Origin: DAHVFY01 sp040388665
GTDB taxonomy: Bacteria > Chlamydiota > Chlamydiia > Chlamydiales > Rhabdochlamydiaceae
Length of the DNA: 24,840 bases
NCBI GenBank assembly: GCA_040388665.1
Contig: JAZKBL010000036.1
Location: 1-24,840 of the forward strand
Reading direction: 5' to 3'
Below the pieces are notes generated by a model. That model was not told where the DNA came from and did no database searches. It was given only the letters and a program-made list of their open reading frames with translations. This document shows, in pieces, positions 14,052 to 23,800 of this stretch; within the stretch, counting starts at the first letter, position 1; each line of letters begins with the position of its first letter. Both the position numbers and the translations under genes were made by a program.

Positions 14052-16617
14052 GNNNNNNNNNNTTAATAGCCGAAACTCTTTCGGAAATGCCTGTTATGAT
14101 TTGTTGCATAGCACGGATAACGCGTGTTTCTTTTCCGAAAAAGAGCTCTCTAATAAGGCGACAAACGTCTCTAAAAAAACCTTTCGATCTATTATGAACA
14201 GCAAACATCAAGGTGCCTTCTTCAATTTTTGATGTTGTCGATACAAACATTTTATGGAGGTTGTTTAATCCTACGTTGATCCCATTACCAAGGCTGCCGG
14301 CAGAAATTTGGCTACCCTCTGGCGCTACAAGTAAATGCATGTGCTCAAGGATATCGATCACTTTCGGTGTTTCATCTGTGGGGGCGAATTGGAGTTTATA
14401 AAAAGCTCCACAAGAGACGAAACCTTCCACTGTTTGGTCGCTCAATACATATCTGCAAGGCAAAATGGGAATGGGCATTTTTAAAGCAGATGTAAACTGC
14501 TCGAAAGGAACTTCGACACGCAAAGGGACGAGGAACTCAGAGTCAAGCCCGAAGAGATCAAGGCGACTGAGGGGGTTGTTCCGGGTGTAAGCGTAAAGGT
14601 TGGGGCCATCGGTGAAGCCTGAGGGATCGGGCGTGAGAAAGCGTTGGAGGATAGGATCGTAGAATCTAAAGCCGAAAAAGATGAGTCCTGTTTCTTCGGT
14701 CCGTTTTGACGAAAACCTCCAGGGGTTGCGGTAGGTGTTAAGCGGTTTGTCTTCACGCCCGAAGGCATCAAAGTCTGAGGATTCAACGATCTTCCCATCA
14801 AGCGAGAGAAGTGCAATGACGTTGCCACGAAAATCGTGCAGTGGTGCAAATATCTCATCTTCAAGTTCAATTGCAATTGCAGCACCGATGTCGCCCTTGA
14901 GGCCCAAACCGAGAACCTTCAGTTCAAGAAGCTTACCATTTTCATCGATGGTCCCTATTTCACGATCTTTATCATAGATGTAATAGATCGTTGTGGAGTT
15001 AGAGGGGGTGACGACTTCTTTTGAGTACAGGCGAGAAAAAGGGTCATACTGATACAGAATCGTTTTTTCAGCGGAAGAGATCTCAGTGAGTCTTCCGAGA
15101 GCGTCATAATCATACCGGATGGTTGCTTCAGCTGTGGTCTTCTCATAAGGATTGCCATTGAAATCATACTTAAGGGCATAATCAGGGCCTGTTAGAATTT
15201 GGTTGTAATCGTTTGTTTCACAACTTGTAGGATTGCCGAGTGAATCAAAGCTGTAATCCACTTCTCCTTCGCGTGTAATTTGATTAATAGGGTCGTGCTC
15301 ATAATCTTTAGGCGCAAATAGGCTATTTTCCGTTTGGGTTACAAGCCCTGAGGGACCATAATGCGTAACATGAGTCAGCCAAGGGGAACTTTGAGAACTT
15401 GGCCTTTCAAGAAGATCATGAGAAGTGACAATTGTCCCCAAATTGCCAATGAGCTCTTCTTGATGGACGTGTCCGTTGGGATCAAACTCTGTGTATTGGT
15501 GAGTATAAAGAAGTTTTCCTTCTTTTGAAAAACGTTCTACGGAAACAAGGTGCATCCCCTCATAACTGTAACGGATCGTTCCGCCATGGGGGAGATGAAA
15601 TTCTTTACAACATCCCACAGCATCATAATGCCAGCTTGCTCCTGACTCGTAGGTGAGCTCATGAAAAGAGTTGTAATGTCTTTCGAAAAAACGATCATGC
15701 ACAAGATCCTGGATCTTTTCCTCTAAATGATCTGCGCTATATGTATAAGAATAATGGATGGAACTATCTGAACTTTTTAGCTCTATAGGCCTTCCGAGCC
15801 CATCAAAAAGAGTCGTGAGGATGGTACCGTTAGGAAGGGTCTTTTCCTCTTTATGCTCCTCGATGAAGTGGCGGTAAGCTGTTGTTTTTTGTCCGGCTTC
15901 TATTTCTTGAATCAGCCTCCCCATACTATCATAGCACCACGTGATGGTGATGATCTTAATGGGTGAGGCTTTTTCATAAACTGTATGCAGAGATTTTGCT
16001 TTGTTTCCCGCTCTATCATAAAAAATGATCTCTTGTGCAACGGTTTCTTCTTTTTTATTGAGATGCTGAAGTCTAACAACTTTTCCTGCTACGTCATAGG
16101 TTTCAAGGGTAGCGTTTCCTTTTGGATCGATGATTTTTTTGGTCCATACTTTTTGTCCTAAATCATTGACGATCTCTTTATAAATAAATTGGGAAACATG
16201 GTTTTTGGGATCAATATGCCGTTCTAACCGTCCTTCGCTGTCATAGAAAAATTGATCGAGGGCCTCTCCCTGAGAGGTTTCTCTCTGTGCTGTCTTTTTT
16301 CGATTGTTTTCATAAGTATAGGTGGTTTTATTCTCAATTCTGCCTACATTATCTTCTGTCCACTCTTGAATGACACGTCCCATCACATCATGGATCTCAA
16401 CATGCGTTGCAGCACCATCACTTGTTCTTTCTAAAAACCCCAAAGAGTCGTAAGCGTAACTTTTTTCTCTCTCTTCAGTTTCCTCGCGGATAAGCCGTCC
16501 TGCTTTGTCGTAATGGTAAATTGTTTTAAGCCCCAGGGTGTTTGTATGATCTACAAGACGAAATGTGTTGTAAGTGAAGCGCTCTTCGCTTAAAATCTCC
16601 CGCTCTTGAGAGAGCAC
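14047..16617 (-). CDS. RHS/YD-repeat protein, body with core domain
   Basis: It contains many YD repeats (YDKAGRLIREE, YDSLGFLERTSDG, YDSEGRLERHIDPK, YDALGRLTEIS and others), which form the RHS barrel. The RHS-associated core is at about residues 610-690: FRGNVIALLSLDG, then GFRFYDPILQRFLTPDPSGF, then NLYAYTRNNPLSRLDLFG. After it comes a divergent C-terminal domain (about 690 to the gap), where RHS proteins usually carry a toxin released by self-cleavage. I do not recognise this domain. The frame begins with GTG at 16617, overlapping the upstream signal-peptide part. One extra A in the AAAAA run at 16618-16622 would fuse the two as DYKKVLSQERE. The downstream end is at the 10-N gap. I infer a single secreted protein of about 1185 residues from 17246 to 13689. 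Confidence 0.88.
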   Translation of the reverse strand: MLSQEREILSEERFTYNTFRLVDHTNTLGLKTIYHYDKAGRLIREETEEREKSYAYDSLGFLERTSDGAATHVEIHDVMGRVIQEWTEDNVGRIENKTTYTYENNRKKTAQRETSQGEALDQFFYDSEGRLERHIDPKNHVSQFIYKEIVNDLGQKVWTKKIIDPKGNATLETYDVAGKVVRLQHLNKKEETVAQEIIFYDRAGNKAKSLHTVYEKASPIKIITITWCYDSMGRLIQEIEAGQKTTAYRHFIEEHKEEKTLPNGTILTTLFDGLGRPIELKSSDSSIHYSYTYSADHLEEKIQDLVHDRFFERHYNSFHELTYESGASWHYDAVGCCKEFHLPHGGTIRYSYEGMHLVSVERFSKEGKLLYTHQYTEFDPNGHVHQEELIGNLGTIVTSHDLLERPSSQSSPWLTHVTHYGPSGLVTQTENSLFAPKDYEHDPINQITREGEVDYSFDSLGNPTSCETNDYNQILTGPDYALKYDFNGNPYEKTTAEATIRYDYDALGRLTEISSAEKTILYQYDPFSRLYSKEVVTPSNSTTIYYIYDKDREIGTIDENGKLLELKVLGLGLKGDIGAAIAIELEDEIFAPLHDFRGNVIALLSLDGKIVESSDFDAFGREDKPLNTYRNPWRFSSKRTEETGLIFFGFRFYDPILQRFLTPDPSGFTDGPNLYAYTRNNPLSRLDLFGLDSEFLVPLRVEVPFEQFTSALKMPIPILPCRYVLSDQTVEGFVSCGAFYKLQFAPTDETPKVIDILEHMHLLVAPEGSQISAGSLGNGINVGLNNLHKMFVSTTSKIEEGTLMFAVHNRSKGFFRDVCRLIRELFFGKETRVIRAMQQIITGISERVSAIXXXXQ
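14053..14062. other. Assembly gap (10 N) inside the RHS gene
   Basis: Ten N. The flanking frames differ, and a missing length divisible by 3 would join the RHS body to its tail. Confidence 0.99.
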
Positions 16618-17246
16618 TTTTTATAGTCAATGATATGCTTGCTTGGCAGCCGTTCTTGTTTGAGTTTGTAATGGATGGGATAATACGTATGGCGTTTGAG
16701 CTTTGGACCTTCATAAACTCGAGAGCCGCCACTCGGTAAATAAAGGACAGCTCTTCCTTTTTGCGTGTCCACTTTAAGACGGTAGTTAAGGAGATTATTT
16801 CTTGCACTGACAGCTCCGGAATGCTGTGCCCTTCCATGTGAGGGTTTTAAAAAATAGACATGATCTTCTTGTTTATGCGCATAAATATATTCAGTTGCTT
16901 CTAAATAGGCCTTAAGCGTTTTTCTAGAATATTCAGACTCAATTAAAAGATGCAGCTCAGGTAAAAAACTCCATCCTCCTTGAACTGCCAAATTATCTTG
17001 TAAAGCACGAAAAAACAGATCTTGTCTCGACAATCTCTCAAGGGCGCCTGAGCTTGAATATGTGCGTGTAATGGGAAAAGGCAAAGGCCCTTGGATGACT
17101 GTGTCGATAAGAGAAAAGTTCAGTTGTCCTGAGATCACATTGACGTGATGTACAACTGTAGGATCTTCATTTTCTGGAAAAAGGTGATCCCAATCGGCGT
17201 GTAAAAAGGAAAAAAGAAAAAAGAAACTAAATAGACAACGAAACAT
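16590..17246 (-). CDS. N-terminal part of the RHS protein, with signal peptide (frameshifted from the body)
   Basis: This 218-residue frame starts with a Sec-type signal peptide MFRCLFSFFFLFSFLHA and a likely cut before DWDHLF. Then come VNVISGQLNFSLID and GPLPFPITRTYSSSGALER, which resemble the N-terminal domain that precedes YD repeats in secreted RHS proteins. It ends KHIIDYKKCSLKSGRF out of frame with the body. The likely cause is the five-base run of A on the coding strand (16618-16622): six A would continue as DYKKVLSQERE. This can be a homopolymer sequencing error, a phase-variable tract, or a real inactivating mutation. No strong Shine-Dalgarno is seen; an 8-bp A/T hairpin (17253-17274) lies directly upstream. 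Confidence 0.75.
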   Translation of the reverse strand: MFRCLFSFFFLFSFLHADWDHLFPENEDPTVVHHVNVISGQLNFSLIDTVIQGPLPFPITRTYSSSGALERLSRQDLFFRALQDNLAVQGGWSFLPELHLLIESEYSRKTLKAYLEATEYIYAHKQEDHVYFLKPSHGRAQHSGAVSARNNLLNYRLKVDTQKGRAVLYLPSGGSRVYEGPKLKRHTYYPIHYKLKQERLPSKHIIDYKKCSLKSGRF

Positions 17247-17353
17247 GATGTTACTTTTTTGAAGTTAAAAAAGTGCACATGGTAATGGTGAGTAAAATTT
17301 TTAGCAACTATGAATTTTATACGATTGTAAAAATTAAGATGACGATTTAGTCT

Positions 17354-17359
17354 GAGGGG
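17354..17359 (+). promoter_or_regulatory. Ribosome-binding site of pgk
   Basis: GAGGGG ends one base before the pgk ATG, with GAGG at 17354-17357. It supports the start at 17361. I could not pick a convincing promoter in the 114-base divergent spacer. Confidence 0.5.
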
Positions 17360-17360
17360 T

Positions 17361-18557
17361 ATGAATATACCTTGCCTTCAAGATTTAAAAATTACAGATA
17401 AATGCATCCTTGTACGTGTCGATTTCAATGTTCCAATGGATGCAAGCGGAAATATCACAGATGATACGCGCATCAAAGAAGCACTTCCCACCATCCACTA
17501 CATCCTTGAGCAAGGGGGAAGTATCGTTTTGATGAGCCATTTAGGAAGGCCAAAAGGAAAAGTCGATCCCGCTTTTTCTCTGCAACCAGTAGCTCAGCAT
17601 CTTGGCAAACTTTTGAATAAACCCATACTTTTTGCTCAGGACTGCGTCGGGAGTAAGACAGCAAAACAGGCAAAAGAGTTAAAAAGAGGAGAAATTCTAC
17701 TCTTAGAAAATCTCCGATTTTACGCTGCTGAAGAAAATCCCGATTTAGACAAAGCTTTTGCACAAAAACTTGCACACCTTGGCGAACTTTATGTGAATGA
17801 TGCTTTTGGAGCAGCTCATCGAGTGCATTCTTCAACGGTTGTTATTACCCAGTACTTTCCAGGTAAAAAAGCAGCCGGTCTTCTTATGCAGAAAGAAATT
17901 AATTTTCTTAGCAAACTTATTCAAGAGCCAAAACGCCCTTTTTATGCAATCATTGGCGGCAGCAAAATTTCTTCAAAAATTGGCATTCTAAAATCTCTTC
18001 TTTCTAAAGTGGATAGCCTATTCATCGGCGGAGGAATGGCTTTTACTTTTTTTAAAGCGCAAGGCATCGAAATCGGAGATTCTATCTTTGAAGAAAAAAG
18101 CATCGCAACAGCCAAAGAATTTTTTCAATTATGTGAAGAAAAAAATGTTACTATTTTTTTACCAATAGATCTTATTATTGCAGATGCTTTTAAAGAAAAT
18201 GCTAATACAAAAATCATTCCCTCAAAAATGGGAATTCCCCCTGGCTGGCAAGGGATGGACATCGGCCCGGAAACACGCAAACATTGGGAAAAGGAACTAA
18301 AAAATGGCGCCATGATTTTCTGGAATGGCCCTCTTGGAGTTTTTGAATTCCCTTCCTTTGCGGGAGGAACACATGAGATCGCCAAGGTTGTAGCCGATCT
18401 TAAAGCACTAACAATCCTTGGAGGCGGAGAGACGGTCTCTGCAATTAATGCTCTTGGACTTTCAAATAAATTTTCACACATTTCCACAGGAGGCGGTGCT
18501 TCGCTAGAATTTCTTGAATTTGGTGAACTGCCCGGAATTAACGCATTATTTAAGTAA
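17361..18557 (+). CDS. pgk: Phosphoglycerate kinase
   Basis: Pgk transfers the acyl phosphate of 1,3-bisphosphoglycerate to ADP, giving ATP and 3-phosphoglycerate in glycolysis; it acts in the cytosol. Family motifs are VRVDFNVPMD (about 19-28), SHLGRPKGK, NDAFGAAHRVHSST, AIIGGSKISSKI, and near the C-terminus ILGGGETVSA and HISTGGGASLEFLEF. The length of 398 residues is full. The ATG has GAGG just upstream. It is followed after 63 bases by the ATP/ADP translocase, which places ATP-making and ATP-importing genes together. Confidence 0.98.
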   Translation: MNIPCLQDLKITDKCILVRVDFNVPMDASGNITDDTRIKEALPTIHYILEQGGSIVLMSHLGRPKGKVDPAFSLQPVAQHLGKLLNKPILFAQDCVGSKTAKQAKELKRGEILLLENLRFYAAEENPDLDKAFAQKLAHLGELYVNDAFGAAHRVHSSTVVITQYFPGKKAAGLLMQKEINFLSKLIQEPKRPFYAIIGGSKISSKIGILKSLLSKVDSLFIGGGMAFTFFKAQGIEIGDSIFEEKSIATAKEFFQLCEEKNVTIFLPIDLIIADAFKENANTKIIPSKMGIPPGWQGMDIGPETRKHWEKELKNGAMIFWNGPLGVFEFPSFAGGTHEIAKVVADLKALTILGGGETVSAINALGLSNKFSHISTGGGASLEFLEFGELPGINALFK

Positions 18558-18569
18558 TTTTGTTTTATA

Positions 18570-18598
18570 TTGTAAAATAAAGGACGGAATGACATACT
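18570..18598 (+). promoter_or_regulatory. Candidate promoter for the ATP/ADP translocase gene
   Basis: TTGTAA (18570-18575), a 17-base spacer, and CATACT (18593-18598) lie in the pgk-translocase spacer. The leader would be short and includes the purine stretch AAAAGAGA before the ATG at 18621. A moderate match only. Confidence 0.3.
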
Positions 18599-18620
18599 TT
18601 CCCAGAAAAGAGAAACTATA

Positions 18621-20180
18621 ATGTCCGTAGAAGGATTTAGTAGGTTACGTTCATACTTGTGGCCCATACATAGGCACGAACTGCGCAAGTTTTTGCCGAT
18701 GCTTCTCATCTCTTTTCTTATCGGATTCAACTATAATGTTCTACGCGCCACAAAAGATGCGCTTGTCGTTACAGCACCTTCTTCAGGAGCTGAAGCTCTT
18801 CCTTTTTTAAAAGTATGGGTCATCATTCCCTTCGCTTTTTTAATGACATTCTTATTTACCCGCCTTTGCAATAAAATGAGCCGCGAACGGGTATTTTATG
18901 TGATGATGTCTGCATTTTTAAGTTTTTTCTGCCTCTTTGCCTTCGTGCTATATCCTTTTCGCGATTATCTTCATCCTAATGCTCTTGCCGACAGACTTCA
19001 AGAAGTGCTGCCCATTGGATATCACGGCATGGTATCCATTTTCCGCAATTGGACGTTTACTGCTTTCTATGTAATGTCAGAAATGTGGAGTACTATGATC
19101 CTCACCGTCCTCTTTTGGGGATTTGCCAACGAGGTCACCTCTGTGAAAGACGCAAGGCGCTTTTATACATTCTTTAGCATTGGAGCCAATTGTTCAGGGA
19201 TCCTAGCTGGACAAGTGGCGGTCTATCTCTCTCGGCAAACATTTAATCCCAGTATTCCTTTTGGCTCCGACGCCTGGGGACAATCGCTCATTCTTCTCAA
19301 CACCATCATCATCATTGTCGGCCTACTTTGTATGGGACTCTTCCGACTTCTGCATCAGTGGGGCTTTGGTTATGGATCCTCCTCTACCCAAGAAAACAAT
19401 AAAGAAGAGCCCAAAATTAAAATGGGGATGCGAAAAAACTTCAGATATCTTGCTAAATCAAAATATTTAATCTTCTTAGCAATCATTGTTTTTACCTACA
19501 ATATCTCCATCAATCTGGTAGAAGTTATTTGGAAAAATCAAGTTAAACAACTATATCCTGATCCTCAACAGTTTAATGCCTGCATGGGACAAGTCCTTAC
19601 CTACATCGGTATTATCTCAACGATCACAGCCATTTTTGTCTCAGGCAACGTCATACGTAAGCTCAGTTGGAAATCAAGTGCGATGATCACTCCCTATATC
19701 ATCTTAGTGACAAGCATTGGCTTCTTCTCTTTCTTATTATTTAAAAATTACGGTTTAGGGCATATAGCAGGTCTTCTTGGAACAACTCCGCTAATCATCA
19801 TTGTTTTTTTTGGATGTCTCCAAAATTGCCTTGCTAGGGCTGCTAAATATACATTTTTTGACGCAACCAAAGAACTCGCTTTTATCCCTCTTTCCCCAGA
19901 ATCACGGCTTAAGGGCAAAGCAGCTATTGACGGCGTCGGCTCACGGCTTGGCAAATCAGGCGGCTCCGTTATCCATCAGGCGCTACTTATTATCTTCGGC
20001 ACACTCAGCGCAAGTACGCCTTACGTCGCGGTCATTCTCTTCGGCGTTGTCGGCAGCTGGATTTACGCAGCACGCTCTCTTGGCAGACAATTCAACCATC
20101 TCGTCTCTCATCACGAGACCTTAAAGGTTCCAGATGAAGAACCTAAAACCGAAACAGAACCTACCCCCCTTACCACCTAA
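18621..20180 (+). CDS. Nucleotide transport protein, ATP/ADP translocase family (NTT)
   Basis: This multi-pass inner-membrane carrier belongs to the plastid/chlamydia/rickettsia NTT family (TLC). Such proteins exchange host ATP for bacterial ADP or import other nucleotides. The 519 residues include about 11-12 hydrophobic segments. Family stretches visible are LLISFLIGFNYNVLRATKDALVV near the N-terminus, SEMWSTMILTVLFWGFANEV in the first third, FYTFFSIGANCSGILAGQ, and FDATKELAFIPLSPESRLKGKAAID with VGSRLGKSGGS in the last third. The N-terminal KDAL region and the ATKE motif are typical of ATP/ADP exchangers, but substrate type among paralogues (ATP/ADP versus nucleotide/H+ symport) cannot be settled by eye. 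The C-terminus is a polar tail rich in Glu, Thr and Pro. Confidence 0.95.
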   Translation: MSVEGFSRLRSYLWPIHRHELRKFLPMLLISFLIGFNYNVLRATKDALVVTAPSSGAEALPFLKVWVIIPFAFLMTFLFTRLCNKMSRERVFYVMMSAFLSFFCLFAFVLYPFRDYLHPNALADRLQEVLPIGYHGMVSIFRNWTFTAFYVMSEMWSTMILTVLFWGFANEVTSVKDARRFYTFFSIGANCSGILAGQVAVYLSRQTFNPSIPFGSDAWGQSLILLNTIIIIVGLLCMGLFRLLHQWGFGYGSSSTQENNKEEPKIKMGMRKNFRYLAKSKYLIFLAIIVFTYNISINLVEVIWKNQVKQLYPDPQQFNACMGQVLTYIGIISTITAIFVSGNVIRKLSWKSSAMITPYIILVTSIGFFSFLLFKNYGLGHIAGLLGTTPLIIIVFFGCLQNCLARAAKYTFFDATKELAFIPLSPESRLKGKAAIDGVGSRLGKSGGSVIHQALLIIFGTLSASTPYVAVILFGVVGSWIYAARSLGRQFNHLVSHHETLKVPDEEPKTETEPTPLTT

Positions 20181-20215
20181 AAGCACCCTTAATTATACAC
20201 AAAGCAGATAAACAG

Positions 20216-20290
20216 TTTTCTTTCCTTTGCGTTGAAAAAGTTATAGGTAAAAGTATGGACGCGGAGTCGCAAAGGAAAGAAAAAATAAAA
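20216..20290. repeat. Dispersed repeat, copy 2, framed by perfect 16-bp inverted arms
   Basis: TTTTCTTTCCTTTGCG (20216-20231) and CGCAAAGGAAAGAAAA (20268-20283) are perfect complements around 36 bases. The loop and right arm match copy 1 at 29-83 (shared GTAAAAGTATGGAC). It sits between the convergent ends of the translocase gene and the MauE-like gene, so it may serve as a bidirectional terminator as well as being a mobile-type repeat. Confidence 0.75.
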
Positions 20291-20297
20291 TGCGCGT

Positions 20298-20756
20298 TTA
20301 TCTGAGCAAAGTGAAAAGATGGAAGGCAGCGAAGTATCCTACAAGGCCGGCCATCGAAGCCAACCCAAGAGTTGCATAAGAAAAGCGTTTGAATTTAGTT
20401 ATCAAAATCAGACTGATGCATAGAAAAACAAGATCGAAGCTAAAGGTCATCCCACTTGGAAGATCGAGCATTTTTCCCATACAACCGCAGGGAAGTTTTG
20501 CTAGGAGCCAAAAAAGAGAATAACCTGCCCATCCTGCGGTAACAATCGCAATAACCGACCACATTCTTGCAAAAGAATAGTAGCGAAGCACACACGCTGC
20601 AAAAAGAAGCTCTAAACCAGCAACAATAAAGACAAGCATCTTCCAAGGCTGTGGCATCTGTATCGGATAAAAAATCTTAGCAATTGCTGCAATCAAGAGC
20701 ACGCAGCTAAAAAAAAGAGCACTCACTAAAGCTGCAGCAACGTAACGCTTTCTCAT
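20298..20756 (-). CDS. MauE/DoxX-like four-helix membrane protein
   Basis: The 152-residue protein has four hydrophobic segments (about 7-30, 40-57, 66-87 and 104-121, with another stretch at the end). A cysteine pair, LPCGCMGKMLD (C90 and C92), follows the third segment. This layout resembles MauE/DoxX-like proteins, where a CGC motif at the same place is common and has been linked to thiol redox or disulfide metabolism. The resemblance is by pattern only. GGGAG lies close before the ATG. It is on the same strand as the large gene upstream, 56 bases apart, and convergent with the translocase gene. Confidence 0.65.
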   Translation of the reverse strand: MRKRYVAAALVSALFFSCVLLIAAIAKIFYPIQMPQPWKMLVFIVAGLELLFAACVLRYYSFARMWSVIAIVTAGWAGYSLFWLLAKLPCGCMGKMLDLPSGMTFSFDLVFLCISLILITKFKRFSYATLGLASMAGLVGYFAAFHLFTLLR

Positions 20757-20812
20757 AACTCCCTAAAATCAGGACAAAAATAACCCTAATTTTAGACTAT
20801 CAAAAGGAACAA

Positions 20813-23800
20813 TTATTTGCCCTTTTGGAACGGAAATCGTCTGTCGCCATACATTGTCATTCCCATATTTGCAAGCGCTGCGACATTCCACTGCTTAAAC
20901 ATCAAGTCCATAAAGGAATCTATCTTTTTCTTAGCTTGATCTCTGACTCCGCCTTTAGCAACATCCTTAACAACTTGCACAGCTTCTGGGAAGAAAGAGA
21001 TATTCGTACCTTTAGGGATCTGAATATTTTCTTGCCATTTGTGCAGAACATTAAATGCTTCTTGTGTTGTCTGTAAATGAATATTATCTAGAGATCTCTC
21101 CAGTGCATGAAGAGAATTAGTATAGGTTACATGCAGCTCTGAAAATTTCTGATAGTGCAACTTATTTAATTTTTTGTTTTTTGGATCTAAAAGGATTTTT
21201 GTAACACTCTTACGTGAGAACTCCGCTCCGCTTAATAACCTTCCAATGTTCATTTGCGCTTTGTTATTCCCTAAATCTAATGTCTTAATGCCTTCTTGTC
21301 TCTCTACATATTTTACAAGTTTTGCTTTAAAAGTCTTCGTTACACCAGCTAATTTTTGCAAGCGCTTATCTCCTGATGTATCAAGCTCTTCATCCACAAC
21401 TTGCTTAACAAAGGTTTTAATAGCTTCTTCAAGAAGAGCTTCGTTCTCCCTTTCCAATCTGTGAATGTCTTCTTTAAGAGATTTAACATCTGCAGAATTT
21501 CTCTGATCAAAAATGCCATTCATTGTTTTTTTAATATTATTGACCTGCTGCGCTACAAGATTTTCATCAATTGCTTGCTTATACCCTTCCGCAACCTTTT
21601 CAACAATGCTTTCATGGATTTTTTTATGCACGTATTTATTAACATCGACTTTAATGCCAAGGAAAGAAAATGCATTCTTTGAAGAAGTCCGGTTGTCTTC
21701 AATAATCTCTTGAAGCTCAGGGATCGTCTCAGCATTGTTATACTCCATTGCAAGAAGGATATTAGCAACAACAGAACGGAATTTCTTTTTGTCTCCATCT
21801 GAAATCACACTTTTTTCTACTTCTTTCCCTTCTTCGAGATGCTTTCCTTTTGCAATCATATTGATTAGAAAATCATGAATTCCCTGTAATTTTACTCTTT
21901 TCAAATTCAAATCATTATCAAAAGCAGCAGAGCTCTTCTCCACCACATCGTCGACAAGATCAACCCCTTCCATCGCTTTTTTCATTCCCCATTTCAAGCC
22001 ACGTGTCATGATGCTTTGCAAAGGATAGAGAACAATGGATCCCATAAGATAAAAAGGAATCTTTAGAACAGCCATCGGCAGATTTAAAATCTTAAAATAG
22101 GATTTATCTGCAAATTTCGCACAAGAGAGTCTTTTAAAATAGCGATTGGCAAATGTAAATCCAGGCCCCAAATCCTCTATAGCAGTTGTCGCCATTTTAA
22201 GATGTCTTTCCTTAACTGTCCTGCCTCCATTATAGGCCGGCTCTTTAAGCTTTTCCATCATCGCGCCATCGATATTTTTTGAACGATCACCAAGACCCTT
22301 TGCAATATCTTCGTAAGCGTTTACAACACCGGCTGCATAATTAGTAACCTCTCCTCTAAATTCTTCCGCTGTCTTTTCTGCAATCTTTTTCTTCCTTAAA
22401 GACTTCGCTTGGCGATCGCCATTATCGATAAAAGGATCAAAAAACAATTTACTCATCGGTTGTACAAAAGAGTACGCAAGCTTTGTCAACCATAACCGCA
22501 CTGCAGAAATTTTACCCTTTGCATGAGCCTTATCTAACGCAGAAAAAAGATTTTCTTCTAATTTTTCATTCCTTCTGCTCTTCGCAAAAAGATCCATATA
22601 GAAATTGCCTTTTGGCTTCAAGCCGGCAATCACCTCATATGTCACGCGCGCGCCTATATATTTTGCCATATTCTTTTTGAATGGATGAATGCTAACAACG
22701 GCATCACCACTGTCATCATCGCTATCTTCAGGATTTAACACCTCACGAGGCGTTTTTCCCATTTCAGCAATTGCATTGTCAAAGGTCGGCGTTGCACTAA
22801 AATCTGCGCTTTTATCAAATAGAAAAGAAAGAAAGGGAAAACCATCAATAGTCACAAGGCCGCCATTATCAGATACATTCTTAGCAAAAGCCTGCAATGC
22901 CTTATAAATTTCCTGAGCAGTTTCAAAAGGTGGCTTACCTTCCTTGTCGATAATCTGATCAAGCGCAGTAATTAAACCATCAAACAAAGGTTCATTCTCA
23001 TCATCTTCTACACCTTCAGGCTTCGAAATATTCTCCTTAGCATAATTAATGCCCCATTTCAGCAATTTTGCCATCTGATTCACAACAATCGGCGGAACAC
23101 TTTCTACAGCACCCCCTAAAATATTATTCGCTAAATACCCCATGAGCTTAGATCCAACACCTCCGAGCTCTACAATCTTAGGCGGCTGTACACCCTGATC
23201 ATTATTGATGATGTTATTAAGCGGGGCTGGCTCCGGTTGTTGCTGTGGCGGCGCTCCATTGATGATATTAGGCCCATTATTAGGAGCAACTGCCGGTTGC
23301 GGTACATCTGGAATACCCAAACCACGTTTTACAGAACTCACTATAGGCGTCACCTCATTAAGAAACCGGTTCGCTGACGCCATAAGAGGAGCAAATGTAT
23401 TCATAACAGGTTCAATTCTCTTATCAACAACCTTAGTCATCATATCCTCTAGACGTTCTTCAACCTCTACTAAAACTTTAGAACTGATATCTTTTACAGC
23501 TTGCGCAACAATTGAATAAATGTTTGGTTCCTGTGATTCAGGAGAAAGCTGCTCAATAAGCTTCTTATTAAAAAGTGCTACACCATGATCAGCAAGCGTA
23601 TCCATGCAATGAGCCAATGCTTCAAGAAGCGTGGCTCGTTTTTTCTCTACAGAAAAAGGCTGCTCTTCGTATCCTCCTTCATTAATAATATTTACGCTAT
23701 TGTTGACAGACGCTTGCTCTTCTTTTTCCATCACTTTATCAATAAACGCATTAAGAAAACCCTTACTAGCGGAGTATGAAGCACCTTCAGCTACATTGGA

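Noticed and set aside
14481..14885. Open frame antiparallel or shifted within the RHS core (134 residues)
   Set aside because: It is a shadow frame of the RHS core, which has clear RHS motifs; the shifted frame is low-complexity Ser/Thr-rich.
17253..17274. 8-bp A/T hairpin upstream of the RHS start, considered as a terminator
   Set aside because: It is made almost entirely of A/T pairs and sits between divergent genes, where no transcript needs to end.
20440..20646. Cys/Phe-rich 68-residue frame within the MauE-like gene
   Set aside because: It lies wholly within the MauE-like frame, which has a ribosome-binding site and a sensible membrane topology.
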